A stretch of 64,000 nt of DNA from G965276765 sp965276825 (GCA_965276825.1 OZ255630.1:2728001-2792000); one strand, 5' to 3'. Shown: positions 24,974 to 33,601, counted from the stretch's first letter. Translations and numbers: made by a program. The notes: generated by a model not told the origin, from the letters alone.

Positions 24974-25005
24974 GCCCTTTCAAGGCGGCAACACGGGTTC
25001 GAATC
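24974..25005 (+). other. Second att copy (3' half of tRNA-Glu)
   Basis: 32 bases matching 20303-20334 with one mismatch. Only anticodon stem to T loop is present; no acceptor or D arm, so it is not a tRNA gene. It closes a 4.67-kb integrated segment. Confidence 0.8.
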
Positions 25006-25019
25006 GACGGGGCCTGAGG

Positions 25020-26681
25020 TCAGCGGGGTGGGCGTCCGTCGGCGAGGTCGATGGCCCGGTGCACGTTGAGGTCGATGAATCGTTCCCGGCGGGGCGCGTG
25101 GACGAAGCGCGCCACGCCGGTGAGGACGTCGGGGTTGGCCCGGTCGTCGGTTTCGGCGCAGGCCGCGGCCGTGGTCTTGATCAGGTGGGCGGCCACGATC
25201 AGCGATCCGGCCCGGTCGCCTAACGCGTCCCGGCACAATGCCGCTGGGGTGAGATCCGCCTCGGGGGCGGGGGCGTCCTCGGGCCCTGTACCGTCGGGGA
25301 TCTCGCGGTAGCCGCGCCGGCCGGCGTAGTGGGCCAGGAAGGCGGCCGAGTAGGCCAGGCGGAGGGTGTCTGGGCCTGGGTCGGCCCGCCAGGCCCAGCG
25401 GGCGGCGTGGGCGTAGGTCACGACGTGGCTGAGGTCGAGCCAGCCGAAGTCCTCGCCGGGGTCGGTCTCCACGGTGTGATCGAACCGGGCGAGGCGGTGG
25501 GCGCCGACGGAGACGACCGTGTCGAGCAGGCCTTCCACCCCGGCTCCGGCGCGCAGCACGTGCGTGGCGGCGGTGACCACGTCGTCGGCTTGGCGGCCCA
25601 GCAGGGCGGTCCGCAGCCGCCCGTCGTCGGCCCATCCCGGATCGGGGTCCACGTCGGCCAGGCCGGGGAGGTCGGTGGCGCCCATGGCCCGCACGAAGGG
25701 GCGCATGTAGGGCAGCCGGTCTTCGCGGGTGCCGTACCCGATGGCGGGGACCAGATGCGGCAGCACCGTGTCGGCCCGATCCCACCCGAGCAGATCCACC
25801 AGCTGGAAGGCCTTCTGCACGTAGATGGCGGCGTGACCGTAGGACAGGTGGTGGTCGCTGACCGTCCGCACCAGCCACGAGCGGAGCTCCTCGGGGCCGA
25901 ACCCGGCGCGCCACGCCCCCCGCAGGATCGACTCGGCGGCCACCAGGTCCTCGGACTCGATGGCCGTGCGGAAAGCGGGGCCCGGATGGTCCGGAAGGTC
26001 GACGGCCGGTTCGGGGGCGGGGCGGAGGGGACGGCGGCGTTCCGCTTCGGCGATCCCGGCGAGCGCCTGGACCACCGGGAGCGCCCGGGCGTCGCCCTCC
26101 GCCGACCGGGCGATCTGCAGGCAGTCGACCAGGGAGGCCATGGCGTGGCCGAAGCCGAACTCGCCCCGGGGTGCCCCCCACGCCACCGCTTCCCACACGA
26201 CCTGGACCGGGTCGGCGTCGACCCGCAACAGACGAACCACGTCCCGGGAGATCTGCCCCACGTAGTCGTCCGCGATCGCCGAGCGCAGGCTGGTCAGCAG
26301 ACGATCCTGCTCGGCCGCCGGGGGCGGGTCGCGCACGGTGACGAACACCGATCCGTCCTGCACCGTCACCTGGTGCATCCGCAGGTTCTCCTCCCCTACC
26401 AGGCAGACGCCGTCGGACAGGCGGTACTTCCAGTTGTGCCAGCAACACGTCAGCGTGCCGTCAGCCGCCAGGTCCCCCTGGCTCAAGGCGTACCCCTGGT
26501 GCGGGCAGCCGAGGTCGGTGGCGTGCAGGCCGTCGGAGGCGTGCGCCACCAGCAGCCGGCGCCCGTCGACCCGGGCCATCCGCAACGACCCGGCCGGGAA
26601 CGCCGTCACGGGCCCGACGGCCACAGGCACATCTCCCGGACTGGCGCTGTCGTGGTCCCAGGAGATGTCGTGCGAGCTCAT
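25020..26681 (-). CDS. Rieske [2Fe-2S] domain protein with large helical C-terminal domain
   Basis: 553 residues from ATG 26681. The N-terminal 110 residues are a Rieske domain: cluster ligands CPHQG and CCWHNWKY (CxH...CxxH). The remaining 430 residues are helical and His-rich (FGFGHAMASLVD, HHLSYGHAAIYV, LSHVVTYAHAARW), resembling questin-oxidase-like Rieske proteins of actinobacteria. Likely a redox enzyme on a quinone or polyketide-like compound; that is inference. The gene is divergent from soxR with a SoxR box between them, so it should be induced by redox-cycling agents. Stop lies 15 bases from the att copy. Confidence 0.85.
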   Translation of the reverse strand: MSSHDISWDHDSASPGDVPVAVGPVTAFPAGSLRMARVDGRRLLVAHASDGLHATDLGCPHQGYALSQGDLAADGTLTCCWHNWKYRLSDGVCLVGEENLRMHQVTVQDGSVFVTVRDPPPAAEQDRLLTSLRSAIADDYVGQISRDVVRLLRVDADPVQVVWEAVAWGAPRGEFGFGHAMASLVDCLQIARSAEGDARALPVVQALAGIAEAERRRPLRPAPEPAVDLPDHPGPAFRTAIESEDLVAAESILRGAWRAGFGPEELRSWLVRTVSDHHLSYGHAAIYVQKAFQLVDLLGWDRADTVLPHLVPAIGYGTREDRLPYMRPFVRAMGATDLPGLADVDPDPGWADDGRLRTALLGRQADDVVTAATHVLRAGAGVEGLLDTVVSVGAHRLARFDHTVETDPGEDFGWLDLSHVVTYAHAARWAWRADPGPDTLRLAYSAAFLAHYAGRRGYREIPDGTGPEDAPAPEADLTPAALCRDALGDRAGSLIVAAHLIKTTAAACAETDDRANPDVLTGVARFVHAPRRERFIDLNVHRAIDLADGRPPR

Positions 26682-26696
26682 GCCCCCATGCTGCAA

Positions 26697-26714
26697 CCTC
26701 AAGTCGACTGGAGG
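26697..26714. promoter_or_regulatory. SoxR box
   Basis: CCTCAAGTCGACTGGAGG is an 18-base near-palindrome matching the enterobacterial SoxR operator (CCTCAAGTTAACTTGAGG) at 15 of 18 positions. It lies between the starts of soxR (26,727) and the Rieske gene (26,681). Confidence 0.85.
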
Positions 26715-26726
26715 TCAAGGGGTAGG

Positions 26727-27242
26727 GTGACGAAGGTGAAATGGCCCTACCGGCTGTCCATCGGCGAGTTGTCGGCCCGCAGCGGCTTGGCCTCGTCCGC
26801 CCTGCGATTCTACGAAGACCAAGGCCTGATCACCTCGGAGCGGACACCTGGCGGGCACCGGCAGTACCGCCCCGATGTCCTACGCCGGGTCGGGTTCATC
26901 CGGGTCGCCCAAGGCGTGGGACTCAGCCTGGACGAGGTCGCAGCCGCCCTCGGGTCACTCCCTGCCGGACGGACACCGACCCGAAAGGACTGGGAACGCC
27001 TGTCCTCCCGTTGGCGTCCCCGCCTCGACGCCCGAATCGCCACCCTCACCCGCTTACGGGACCAACTCGACACCTGCATCGGCTGCGGCTGCCTGTCCCT
27101 CCAGGACTGCCGGCTATCCAACCCGGACGACCAGGCCAGTCGGCTCGGAACCGGGGCCCGATACCTACTGGGCGACACCCCCGCCGACGTCGTCGAGATC
27201 CCCGCCGCCAGCCAGACAGTGGCCGCCCCCGACGTGGGATGA
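26727..27242 (+). CDS. soxR: SoxR, redox-sensing MerR-family activator
   Basis: 171 residues. N-terminal MerR helix-turn-helix (LSIGELSARSGLASSALRFYE), long dimerisation helix and the [2Fe-2S] cysteine cluster CIGCGCLSLQDC (Cx2CxCx5C), which defines SoxR. Oxidation of the cluster twists the target promoter and activates transcription. GTG 26727 (or 26736) is the start. Its likely target is the divergent Rieske gene, plus itself. This is the actinobacterial arrangement in which SoxR controls redox enzymes rather than SoxS. Confidence 0.93.
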   Translation: MTKVKWPYRLSIGELSARSGLASSALRFYEDQGLITSERTPGGHRQYRPDVLRRVGFIRVAQGVGLSLDEVAAALGSLPAGRTPTRKDWERLSSRWRPRLDARIATLTRLRDQLDTCIGCGCLSLQDCRLSNPDDQASRLGTGARYLLGDTPADVVEIPAASQTVAAPDVG

Positions 27243-27309
27243 AGAGCGCCGCCCGGAGCCTCGACCAGCTCCGAAACGGCGGCGCCGAGACCCGAGAGGG
27301 CATACCCGC

Positions 27310-28600
27310 CGACGTCACTCCCGAAGTGCCTGATGGATGATGTTGGGGCGCTCCGGGGCTGGTCCTCGTAGCGTCGTGGGATCCGGTGGGCTGGCTCTTG
27401 AAGTGCCTGCTGCCTTTCGGGGTTGGCTTCCGAACGAAGCGTCGGCCCGCTGGGGTCCTGCTGTGGCGTGGCTCGAAAGAGGCGAGAGCACCTTCTTCAT
27501 CAGGAGTGCCTGCCGCGGCTTCCATCTCCAACGCGAGAGGCGCATTTACCATGACGGTCTTGATCGGTATCGACCCGCACAAGGGCTCCATACAGCAGTC
27601 GCGATCGACCGCGACGAGGTGACGGTCGGGGAAGTGAGGGTGCGCAGTTCGACCAGCCAGTGCTCACAGCTGTTGGCCTGGGCTGAAGCGTTCCCGACTC
27701 GACGTTGGGCGATCGAGTCGGCCAGCGGGCTGGGCTACCTGTTGGCCCAGCAGCTGGTCGCCGCGGGCGAGTCCGTGGTCGATGTGCCCCCGACGCTGTC
27801 GGCCCGGGTCCGGGTACTCGGCTCGGGCAAGTCATCCAAGAACGACCCCAACGACGCCCTGTCCACCGCGGTCGCCGCCTTGCGAGGTCGGCGTCTGCGG
27901 GAGGTGAGCGTCGATGACCACCGGGCGATCCTTCGACTGCTGGCCGACCGCCACCACGACCTGACCGCCCTGCGAACCCAGGCGGCCTGCCGGCTCCACG
28001 CCCAGCTCGCTGGCCTTGTTCCTGGCGGGATCCCGGGCCGGCTGAGCGCCTCGAGGGCAGCCCGTCTGATCGACTCGGTGGCCGCCGCCAGCGGGGTGGT
28101 CGCCGAGCGACGACGACAAGCTTTGGCGTTGACGGCGGACGTGGCCCGCCTCGACGGCGACCTCGTCGAGCTCAAGGCGCGGATCAAACTGGCCGTCGCG
28201 GCCTCGAAAACGACCCTGACCGATATCAACGGTGTCGGCCCGTTCGTGGCCGCCCTGGTGTTGGGTCACGCCGGCGACATCGGCCGCTTCGCGAGCCGTC
28301 ACCACTTCGCCTCCTACAACGGCACCGCGCCGCTGGAAGCGTCGTCGGGACCGAAGAAGCGGCACCGTCTCAACCCGCGCGGGAACCGCCAGCTGAACCA
28401 CGCCATGCACGTCGTGGCCATCACCCAGCTCCGCTATGACACCCCCGGGCGCGCCTACTACCTGCGGAAGATCGCCGAAGGCAAGACCAAGAAAGAGGCG
28501 ATCCGGGCCCTCAAACGCCGAGTCTCCGACGCCGTCTATCGCAGCTGATGATCGACGCTCGATAGGGGCCCGGGAGGACAACCAGGGACGACGCTTGCAT
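27310..28600 (+). mobile_element. IS110-family insertion sequence (ends approximate)
   Basis: A frameshifted IS110 transposase with about 240 bases of noncoding DNA upstream and about 50 downstream. IS110 elements lack terminal inverted repeats, so the ends cannot be set by eye. In the IS110 group the upstream noncoding end encodes a bridge RNA that pairs with donor and target; 27,310-27,550 is the place for it. It contains a GGCTTCCGAACGAAGC-like stem and GAAAGAGGCGAGAGC. Not verified structurally. Confidence 0.55.
27551..28548 (+). pseudogene. IS110-family DEDD transposase with one frameshift
   Basis: ATG 27551 opens MTVLIGIDPHKGS with the first catalytic Asp; after TCC at 27589 one base is missing and the protein continues in the next frame as HTAVAIDRDEVTVGE. 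The remaining 310 residues are intact: AIESASG (Glu), KNDPNDA (two Asp), a coiled-coil centre, and the C-terminal Transposase_20 domain with INGVGPFVAALVLGH, YNGTAPLEASSG (serine) and KKRHRLNPRGNRQLN. A single C insertion restores the whole gene, so inactivation is recent, or the base is a sequencing error. Confidence 0.85.
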
Positions 28601-28739
28601 CCAGCGTGACCGGCTCACACCCTGATCGGCCGGCGCTTCGGATCAGTCACTCCCGAACCCACCAGGCAACCTACACCGCCACCACGGCGGCCGGACCAAC
28701 GCGCCCACACCGAGCAAACCAACACCCCCTTGACACAAA

Positions 28740-29765
28740 GAGGCTTCGATCTGGGCGGCCGGATGCGGCCGCGCTGCCGTCGTTCGGACGCGCTGATCTG
28801 GGCGGTTCGGTCGCTGCCGTCGAGCCCGGCACCTCAACGGACCCTGGCTTGGGCACTGGCTCCAGCGGTGACCCCTACCAACAGACACAGGTCGTCCGGC
28901 TCGACCAAGCTACCGGCACGATCGTCGCCCGATCCGCCACCGTCGACAGCGCCGGCACCCCGGTCGCCACCGCCGACACCGTATGGGTGACTGGCCTCGC
29001 CGGCCACCGCCCCGGCACCGGCCACGACACCCTCTACCGTCTGGACCCGGTCACGCTGCGCACCACCGCCCGCCGCGTGCTCTCCCCCGCCGGGTACGCC
29101 GAGCAGCCGGTCACCGCCAACCGCGGGCACCTGTGGGTCGCCGTGGGATGCACCCTCCAACGCCTCGACCCCGACAACGGCAGGCCCGACCTTCAGGTCG
29201 AGTGGCCGGCGACCCCTGCGGCACCCAAGCCGTCACCCTCGCCGGCGGCAGCCTCTACGCGACCTCCCTGACCTCCCCCAACCAGCTGCTGCTCCAACGC
29301 CGCGACCCCGATACCGGCCGCGCCCTGGACACCACCGCGCCCGACGCCGCCCCCGACGGCGTCACCCTCGCCGCCACCCGCCACGACCTGTGGGCCGCCG
29401 GCGGGTTCCCCGGAGCCAACGGCGACCTCTACTGGTACACCACCCGGCCCCTGAGGCTCCGAGGCCGGACCCGCACCGACGGACCGGCCCTTCCCCCGGA
29501 CCAGACCCCGCTCCCGAGCTTCGGCGAAGTCCCCGACATCGATCTTTCCGACCACACCATCTGGGTCGCAGGCTTCGGCGTCCTCGCCTGCCTCAACTCT
29601 GCCGCCGGCACCGTCAACGCCATGACCACCGACTACACCGGACCCATCATCTCCAGCTCCATCATCGTCACCCCACACGCCGTCTACGCCATCGCCATCG
29701 ACACCGGCACCACCCCGACCGGCATCGTGAAGTTCGATCCCCCGACCGCCTGCACCACCAGCTGA
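28740..29765 (+). pseudogene. Broken beta-propeller (PQQ/SMP-30-like) protein
   Basis: Two overlapping frames together give a repeat protein. Frame one contains YQQTQVVRLDQATGTIVA, ADTVWVTGL, LYRLDPVTLRTT, RGHLWVAVGCTLQRLDP; near 29,205 it jumps to a second frame with GDPCGTQAVTLAGGSLYATS, LLLQRRDPDTGRAL, HDLWAAGGF, HTIWVAGFGVLACL. The alternation of W-V/A strands and RLDP turns is typical of propellers. No signal peptide or start is visible; the 5' end lies near the IS110 end, so the insertion may have removed it. Confidence 0.65.
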
Positions 29766-30084
29766 TCGACCCGATCGACCCGGCGACAGTGATCCCCCCG
29801 GCTGTCCCGCCTTCGATCTGCGGGTGACGACCCGGGGCCCCGGCTCCAGGAGGCTCGCCGGCACAGCGTCGCCGGGCCACCTGGTTGACAGCCAGGCGCC
29901 ATGGCCATCGCCCCGTAGTGCAGCATCAGCGCCCGGCCTCCACCGGCCACCCGGCACGGGTCGGGGAGTCTGTAGGCAGTGACCGAGCCAGCCCGCAGGC
30001 GGACCCTGTGCTTTGCGGTCGTTCGTGAGGGACGGACTGGCAAGGCACTCAGCTCCGCTCCCGGTGCCGGCCGCGCATAGCGTC
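29766..30084. other. Intergenic region without recognised feature
   Basis: About 320 bases between the propeller remnant and the tandem GNAT gene. No convincing open frame or RNA was seen; it presumably holds the GNAT promoter. Confidence 0.4.
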
Positions 30085-31065
30085 GTGACCGTGTCGGGGC
30101 TGGGCATCGAGGCGACGCGAGACGTCGATCTGATCGCCTCGATTCATGCCGAGACCGTCTCGTTCGCCTACGCCGGATTCTTCCCCCAGGATTCGCCAGC
30201 TCCCACCGTCGGCGAGCTGGCCGGGATCTGGGCCGCGCGGCTGGCAGACCGGACCGCCACCGCGCTGGTCTGCCGGGCCGAGGGCCGTGTGGTCGGCACG
30301 GTGATGGTCCGCCAGGACCCGGACTTCGCCGGCGAGGGCCAGCTCGTCGGCCTCCACGTGCTGCCCGACGCCTGGGGTCGCGGCGTCGGCACCGCGCTGC
30401 ACGACGCCGGCCTTCAGACCCTGGCCGAGGCCGGGTTCAAAACGGCCGGCCTGTGGGTCATCGCCCAAAACCAACGGGCCCGCACGATGTACTCCTCGCG
30501 CGGGTGGGTCCTCGTCGCCGGTGTCGAGCTCGACATCGTGGGCGTCACCGAGGTCCGGTACCGCAAAGATCTCCGCGCGGCCAGCGTGCGATCAACGCCG
30601 GCATTGACCCTGCGTCCGACCGGACCTGACGACCTCGGCCTGCTGGTCTCGTGGCTCCAGGATCGGGCCGTGTACGAGTGGTGGGGCGGTGCTCCGGTCA
30701 GCGAGGAGGAGGTGGCGGCCAAGTACACCGGCCGACGCCAACCCTCGGTGAGCGGGTTCATCATCGAGCACTCCGGGACACCGGTGGGCTACGGGCAGGG
30801 CTACACCATCGACGCCACGACGGGCGGCGTCGACCTGTTCCTCTGCTCTGCCGCTCAAGGCAACCGCCTCGGGTCCCCCGCCGCCCGCCTGCTGGTCGAC
30901 CATCTCCTGTCGGCCTGGCACTGGCGGTCCGTGATCGTCGACCCGAGCCCCGACAACGAGCGGGCGATCCGCACGTGGCACCGAGCTGGGTTCCGCCGCA
31001 GCGGGACACTCACCGGCGACAGCAACGTCGAGATGCGCTTCGCCCCGGACATCACGCGGACCTGA
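30085..31065 (+). CDS. Tandem GNAT protein with AAC(6')-like second domain
   Basis: 326 residues from GTG 30085. Domain 1 (about 1-165) has the acetyl-CoA loop in LPDAWGRGVGTALHDAG and a C-terminal TMYSSRGWV strand typical of GNATs. Domain 2 (about 175-326) resembles aminoglycoside 6'-N-acetyltransferases: WLQDRAVYEWWGG near its start, IIEHSGTPVGYGQGY, and a late VDPSPDNERAIRTWHRAGF. The EWWGG element is characteristic of the AAC(6')-I group. Substrate cannot be decided; aminoglycoside acetylation is a possibility only. The canonical loop in domain 2 (NRLGSPAARLL) is weak. Confidence 0.78.
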   Translation: MTVSGLGIEATRDVDLIASIHAETVSFAYAGFFPQDSPAPTVGELAGIWAARLADRTATALVCRAEGRVVGTVMVRQDPDFAGEGQLVGLHVLPDAWGRGVGTALHDAGLQTLAEAGFKTAGLWVIAQNQRARTMYSSRGWVLVAGVELDIVGVTEVRYRKDLRAASVRSTPALTLRPTGPDDLGLLVSWLQDRAVYEWWGGAPVSEEEVAAKYTGRRQPSVSGFIIEHSGTPVGYGQGYTIDATTGGVDLFLCSAAQGNRLGSPAARLLVDHLLSAWHWRSVIVDPSPDNERAIRTWHRAGFRRSGTLTGDSNVEMRFAPDITRT

Positions 31066-31274
31066 CCGCCGGTGCAGTGAAAGTGAGGGGCGCCGGTCGA
31101 ATTCGCCACTCTGGGCGACCCGCCACGACGATGGATTACTGCGTCCCCACCCTTGCTCGGTATGCCAGGCATCGTCGTGGCTCCGCGGTCAGCGGTGGCG
31201 TGATCGTCAGGCCTATCTGTTGGCATCGCCGTTCAACGAGATGGCCACCAGCACGACCTGGCGAGCATGAACGC

Positions 31275-31590
31275 TCATGCCGCCTGGCGGAAAAGTCGAA
31301 AACGATGTGACCCGGCGGCGCGGTAGGGGCGACGGCGCTCGTCGGCGGCGAGGGCTTCGACCAGACCGAGCGCTTCGAGCTTGGAAACGGCGCCGTAAAG
31401 CGTGCCCGGGCCCAGGGCGCGGCGACCACGCCGGCACCACCAGGCGGTTCGGGCGCGCCTCTTGGGCTTGGTCTCCGAGCGCTCCTGGAGCTGCAGCTTG
31501 CGCTCGGCGCCCGGAGTGCCTTCCTCGAGCTGGCGGGAGCGTTCGCGCTCGGCGTTGACCTCGGCGCCGAGGAGGATGGCGACATTGATT
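31275..31590 (-). pseudogene. Chimeric remnant: YihY/BrkB C-terminus joined to PadR-type DNA-binding fragment
   Basis: One uninterrupted minus-strand frame of about 105 codons with no start codon. Its first part reads NVAILLGAEVNAERERSRQL and GAERKLQLQERS, the cytosolic end of YihY/virulence factor BrkB membrane proteins. Further on it reads LGPGTLYGAVSKLEALGLV and ADERRRPYRAAG, the winged helix of a PadR regulator, then a TGA at 31275-31277. A deletion has fused the ends of two unrelated genes in frame. Both are incomplete and it is almost certainly dead. Confidence 0.7.
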
Positions 31591-31669
31591 CACAACCTCA
31601 CCGGCCCGGGCCGTTGCCTGCATCGCCGGGAGGTGCCAGGGAGTCTGTCTGACAGTCTTCCCAGTGCGC

Positions 31670-32005
31670 TCAAAGATCGAGGATGAACCGCATCGCTCGA
31701 TCGATCGCTCGGAGCTCTTCGGGAGCGACATCGCCTCGCCTCACGCGGATGCGCTCGGTGGACACTACCCGGATGTGATCGCATCTCGCGTACGACGGGT
31801 GCTCCAGCCCGCTGACGCCAGTTGCGATCCCGACATGGCCGCGCAACCCGTAGTCGGTGGAGGTGACGGGCACGACCGTGACGAGCTCGCCAGGACCGTC
31901 GTTGAAGATGTCGCTGGATACCACGATCGCCGGACGAGGGAACGCTGGCTCGTGCCCGACAGGGCGACCGAGATCGACCTGGTAGACCTCACCCCGCCAG
32001 ATCAC
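31670..32005 (-). CDS. MazF-family endoribonuclease toxin
   Basis: 111 residues from GTG 32005, overlapping the antitoxin stop as GTGA. WRGEVYQVDLGRPVGHEPAF is the MazF/PemK opening (RGEVxxVDL, GxExxKxRPxxVxS), PAIVVSSDIFN and VTVVPVTSTDY follow, the latter with the active-site Thr. It would cleave mRNA at short specific sequences when free of antitoxin. Complete and apparently intact. Confidence 0.9.
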   Translation of the reverse strand: MIWRGEVYQVDLGRPVGHEPAFPRPAIVVSSDIFNDGPGELVTVVPVTSTDYGLRGHVGIATGVSGLEHPSYARCDHIRVVSTERIRVRRGDVAPEELRAIDRAMRFILDL

Positions 32006-32214
32006 CCGAGCAGGTCCCACTCCTGGCGCTCGGCCCGGTACGCCTCCCACCGCTCGGGTTCCTCGCGAAGTCGGCGGTAGTCGTCGCCCAGGCCACGAAG
32101 AAACTCTTGGCGTTCGAGGGCGTCGATCGCCGAGTGAACGACCTCCACGACCGTGGTCTTCCGGGATTTCGCCATTGACCGCAGCCGTTCGGAGTCAGGG
32201 CGGCGGACCCGCAC
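32002..32214 (-). CDS. MazE-like antitoxin with a possibly damaged start
   Basis: 70 residues from GTG 32214. It has a ribbon-helix-helix opening VRVRRPDSERL and the C-terminal toxin-wrapping helix REEPERWEAYRAERQEWDLL. The natural N-terminus of this family is (M)STTTVRV; here STTTVRV is present in frame just upstream but preceded by AGA (Arg) instead of a start, exactly where the lower-GC hydrolase gene begins to match. The start could therefore be GTG 32214, or ATG 32280 inside the neighbouring gene (92 residues). Confidence 0.75.
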   Translation of the reverse strand: MRVRRPDSERLRSMAKSRKTTVVEVVHSAIDALERQEFLRGLGDDYRRLREEPERWEAYRAERQEWDLLG

Positions 32215-33601
32215 GGTGGTGGTCGATCTTGTGCCGGTTGACGAACGTGGTGTACGCGGGCACCGGATTGGTGCTGACATCGTTGCCGCTGGTCACCTTT
32301 CCGATCACCAGCGCCCGCCATTTGTAGGTGTCGAAGTAGCGCAGATAGTAGAACCGCCCGATCTGCGGGTCACGCGCTCCCACGGCCGCCGGCACCGCCC
32401 TCAGCAGGTAGCGCGCCGCAGCCGCCTGATCTGCCTCGCCCCACTTGTTGGCCTTGGCTTCGAGGTTGAGGGCGCGATGGTAGAACACACTGACCTCGTC
32501 GAGCCAGATCCGCGTCTTCGCGGCCGTGTAATGCTTGGAGTTGAGCGCGTTCAGTGCATGCGAAAAGCCCTTGCCGATCGTTGCGGCCGGTGCCTTCTTG
32601 CCCGCGTGATACGCGATCTCGAACTTCAGGATGTCCTCGTAGTCGTGCAGCCCCCACACGCCCGGGTAGTACCGCGTGTGCGGCGCCGTGAGGTCGGCCA
32701 AGTACCGGTTGTACTTCTGCAAGTAGCCGCCCTTTGCTCTGCCGTTCTTACCGAGGCCGCCGCCACCGGCAAACTCACCGGCGATGACGGTGACTTTCGG
32801 CGTGATCGTGATGCCCGGGCTCGCAACCAATCGCCGGTAAGCGATATTCCACATCTGCCCGGTCAGCATCGGTCCACAGTTGTTCGTCGTCGGCGTCTTC
32901 GGACAACCTACGGTGCTCAACAGCTGGGACCCGTCGGGCGTGTAGACGTAATTCTCGAGATGCCCGACGCCGACATTGACGCCACCGTTCTTGGCATTGG
33001 GCTCGTTCCAAGCGGCGACGATGCGAACTGGGGCGCCGCTGCACACTCCTCCGGTACTGATGCAGCTCACGTACATGCTGCGGAAGGCGATCATCGCCGC
33101 CTTGTACGTTGTGACATCAGGCGCCTTGATGCGGGGCTGACCGTTCACCGTGACGAGGTAGTTGTCGTCCGGGCCAAATGTGACATCGGGATTGACTCGG
33201 GCGGTCTTCGCGGCCTGCAGCCACGCAGTCAGGCACTGCTGCGCACGGCTCAGCTGCATCCGTGCTCGAGCGTTCGTCGTGGGATTCAAGCCCGGCTCAG
33301 CAACGTCCCACGGGACGATGACCCGTGCCATCGAGACGCGCAGCGCCGACCATTGGGCGTCGACGAACGACGAGCCCGCCGCGTTCTTCTGTGACTGCAT
33401 CAAGGCTCCGCTGAGATTTCCCGAATCGCAGCGCGCGAAGCCGCTGTCCGAGACTCCCATGACCATCGGTGTATCGGTCGGCGTCGCCGCGCTGGCGCGC
33501 GGAGTAGCGCTCGCCTCAGCGGTCGCTGCCGAACTCAGGACCATAAGCGCAGATGCTGTTGCGGCGGCTATACCGCGCCACCGACGAACGCGAACGCCCA
33601 T
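32195..33601 (-). CDS. Secreted glycoside-hydrolase-like TIM-barrel protein
   Basis: 468 residues from ATG 33601 (GGAGGG upstream). Signal peptide: basic VRVRRWRG, hydrophobic IAAATASALMVLSSA, cleavage after ATAEA. The mature part has SMARVIVPWDVAEPGL, IVAAWNEPNAKN (WNEPN acid/base of clan-A glycosidases), VWGLHDYED and RIWLDEVSVFYH (candidate nucleophile Glu). The GC content is visibly lower than that of neighbours. The last residues (NRHKIDHHRAGPPP) come from antitoxin sequence read in another frame, so the original C-terminus was probably lost or replaced on integration. Substrate unknown. Confidence 0.82.
   Translation of the reverse strand: MGVRVRRWRGIAAATASALMVLSSAATAEASATPRASAATPTDTPMVMGVSDSGFARCDSGNLSGALMQSQKNAAGSSFVDAQWSALRVSMARVIVPWDVAEPGLNPTTNARARMQLSRAQQCLTAWLQAAKTARVNPDVTFGPDDNYLVTVNGQPRIKAPDVTTYKAAMIAFRSMYVSCISTGGVCSGAPVRIVAAWNEPNAKNGGVNVGVGHLENYVYTPDGSQLLSTVGCPKTPTTNNCGPMLTGQMWNIAYRRLVASPGITITPKVTVIAGEFAGGGGLGKNGRAKGGYLQKYNRYLADLTAPHTRYYPGVWGLHDYEDILKFEIAYHAGKKAPAATIGKGFSHALNALNSKHYTAAKTRIWLDEVSVFYHRALNLEAKANKWGEADQAAAARYLLRAVPAAVGARDPQIGRFYYLRYFDTYKWRALVIGKVTSGNDVSTNPVPAYTTFVNRHKIDHHRAGPPP

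Noticed and set aside
24974..25005. A second tRNA-Glu gene
   Set aside because: Only the anticodon stem to T loop is present; acceptor and D arm are missing, so it is an att remnant.
27551..27630. Programmed frameshift in the IS110 transposase
   Set aside because: IS110 transposases are normally a single frame and there is no slippery heptamer at 27,589; simple deletion is more likely.
31213..31731. A 172-codon minus-strand ORF overlapping the YihY/PadR remnant
   Set aside because: Arg/Pro-rich shadow; the remnant reading is in a different frame.
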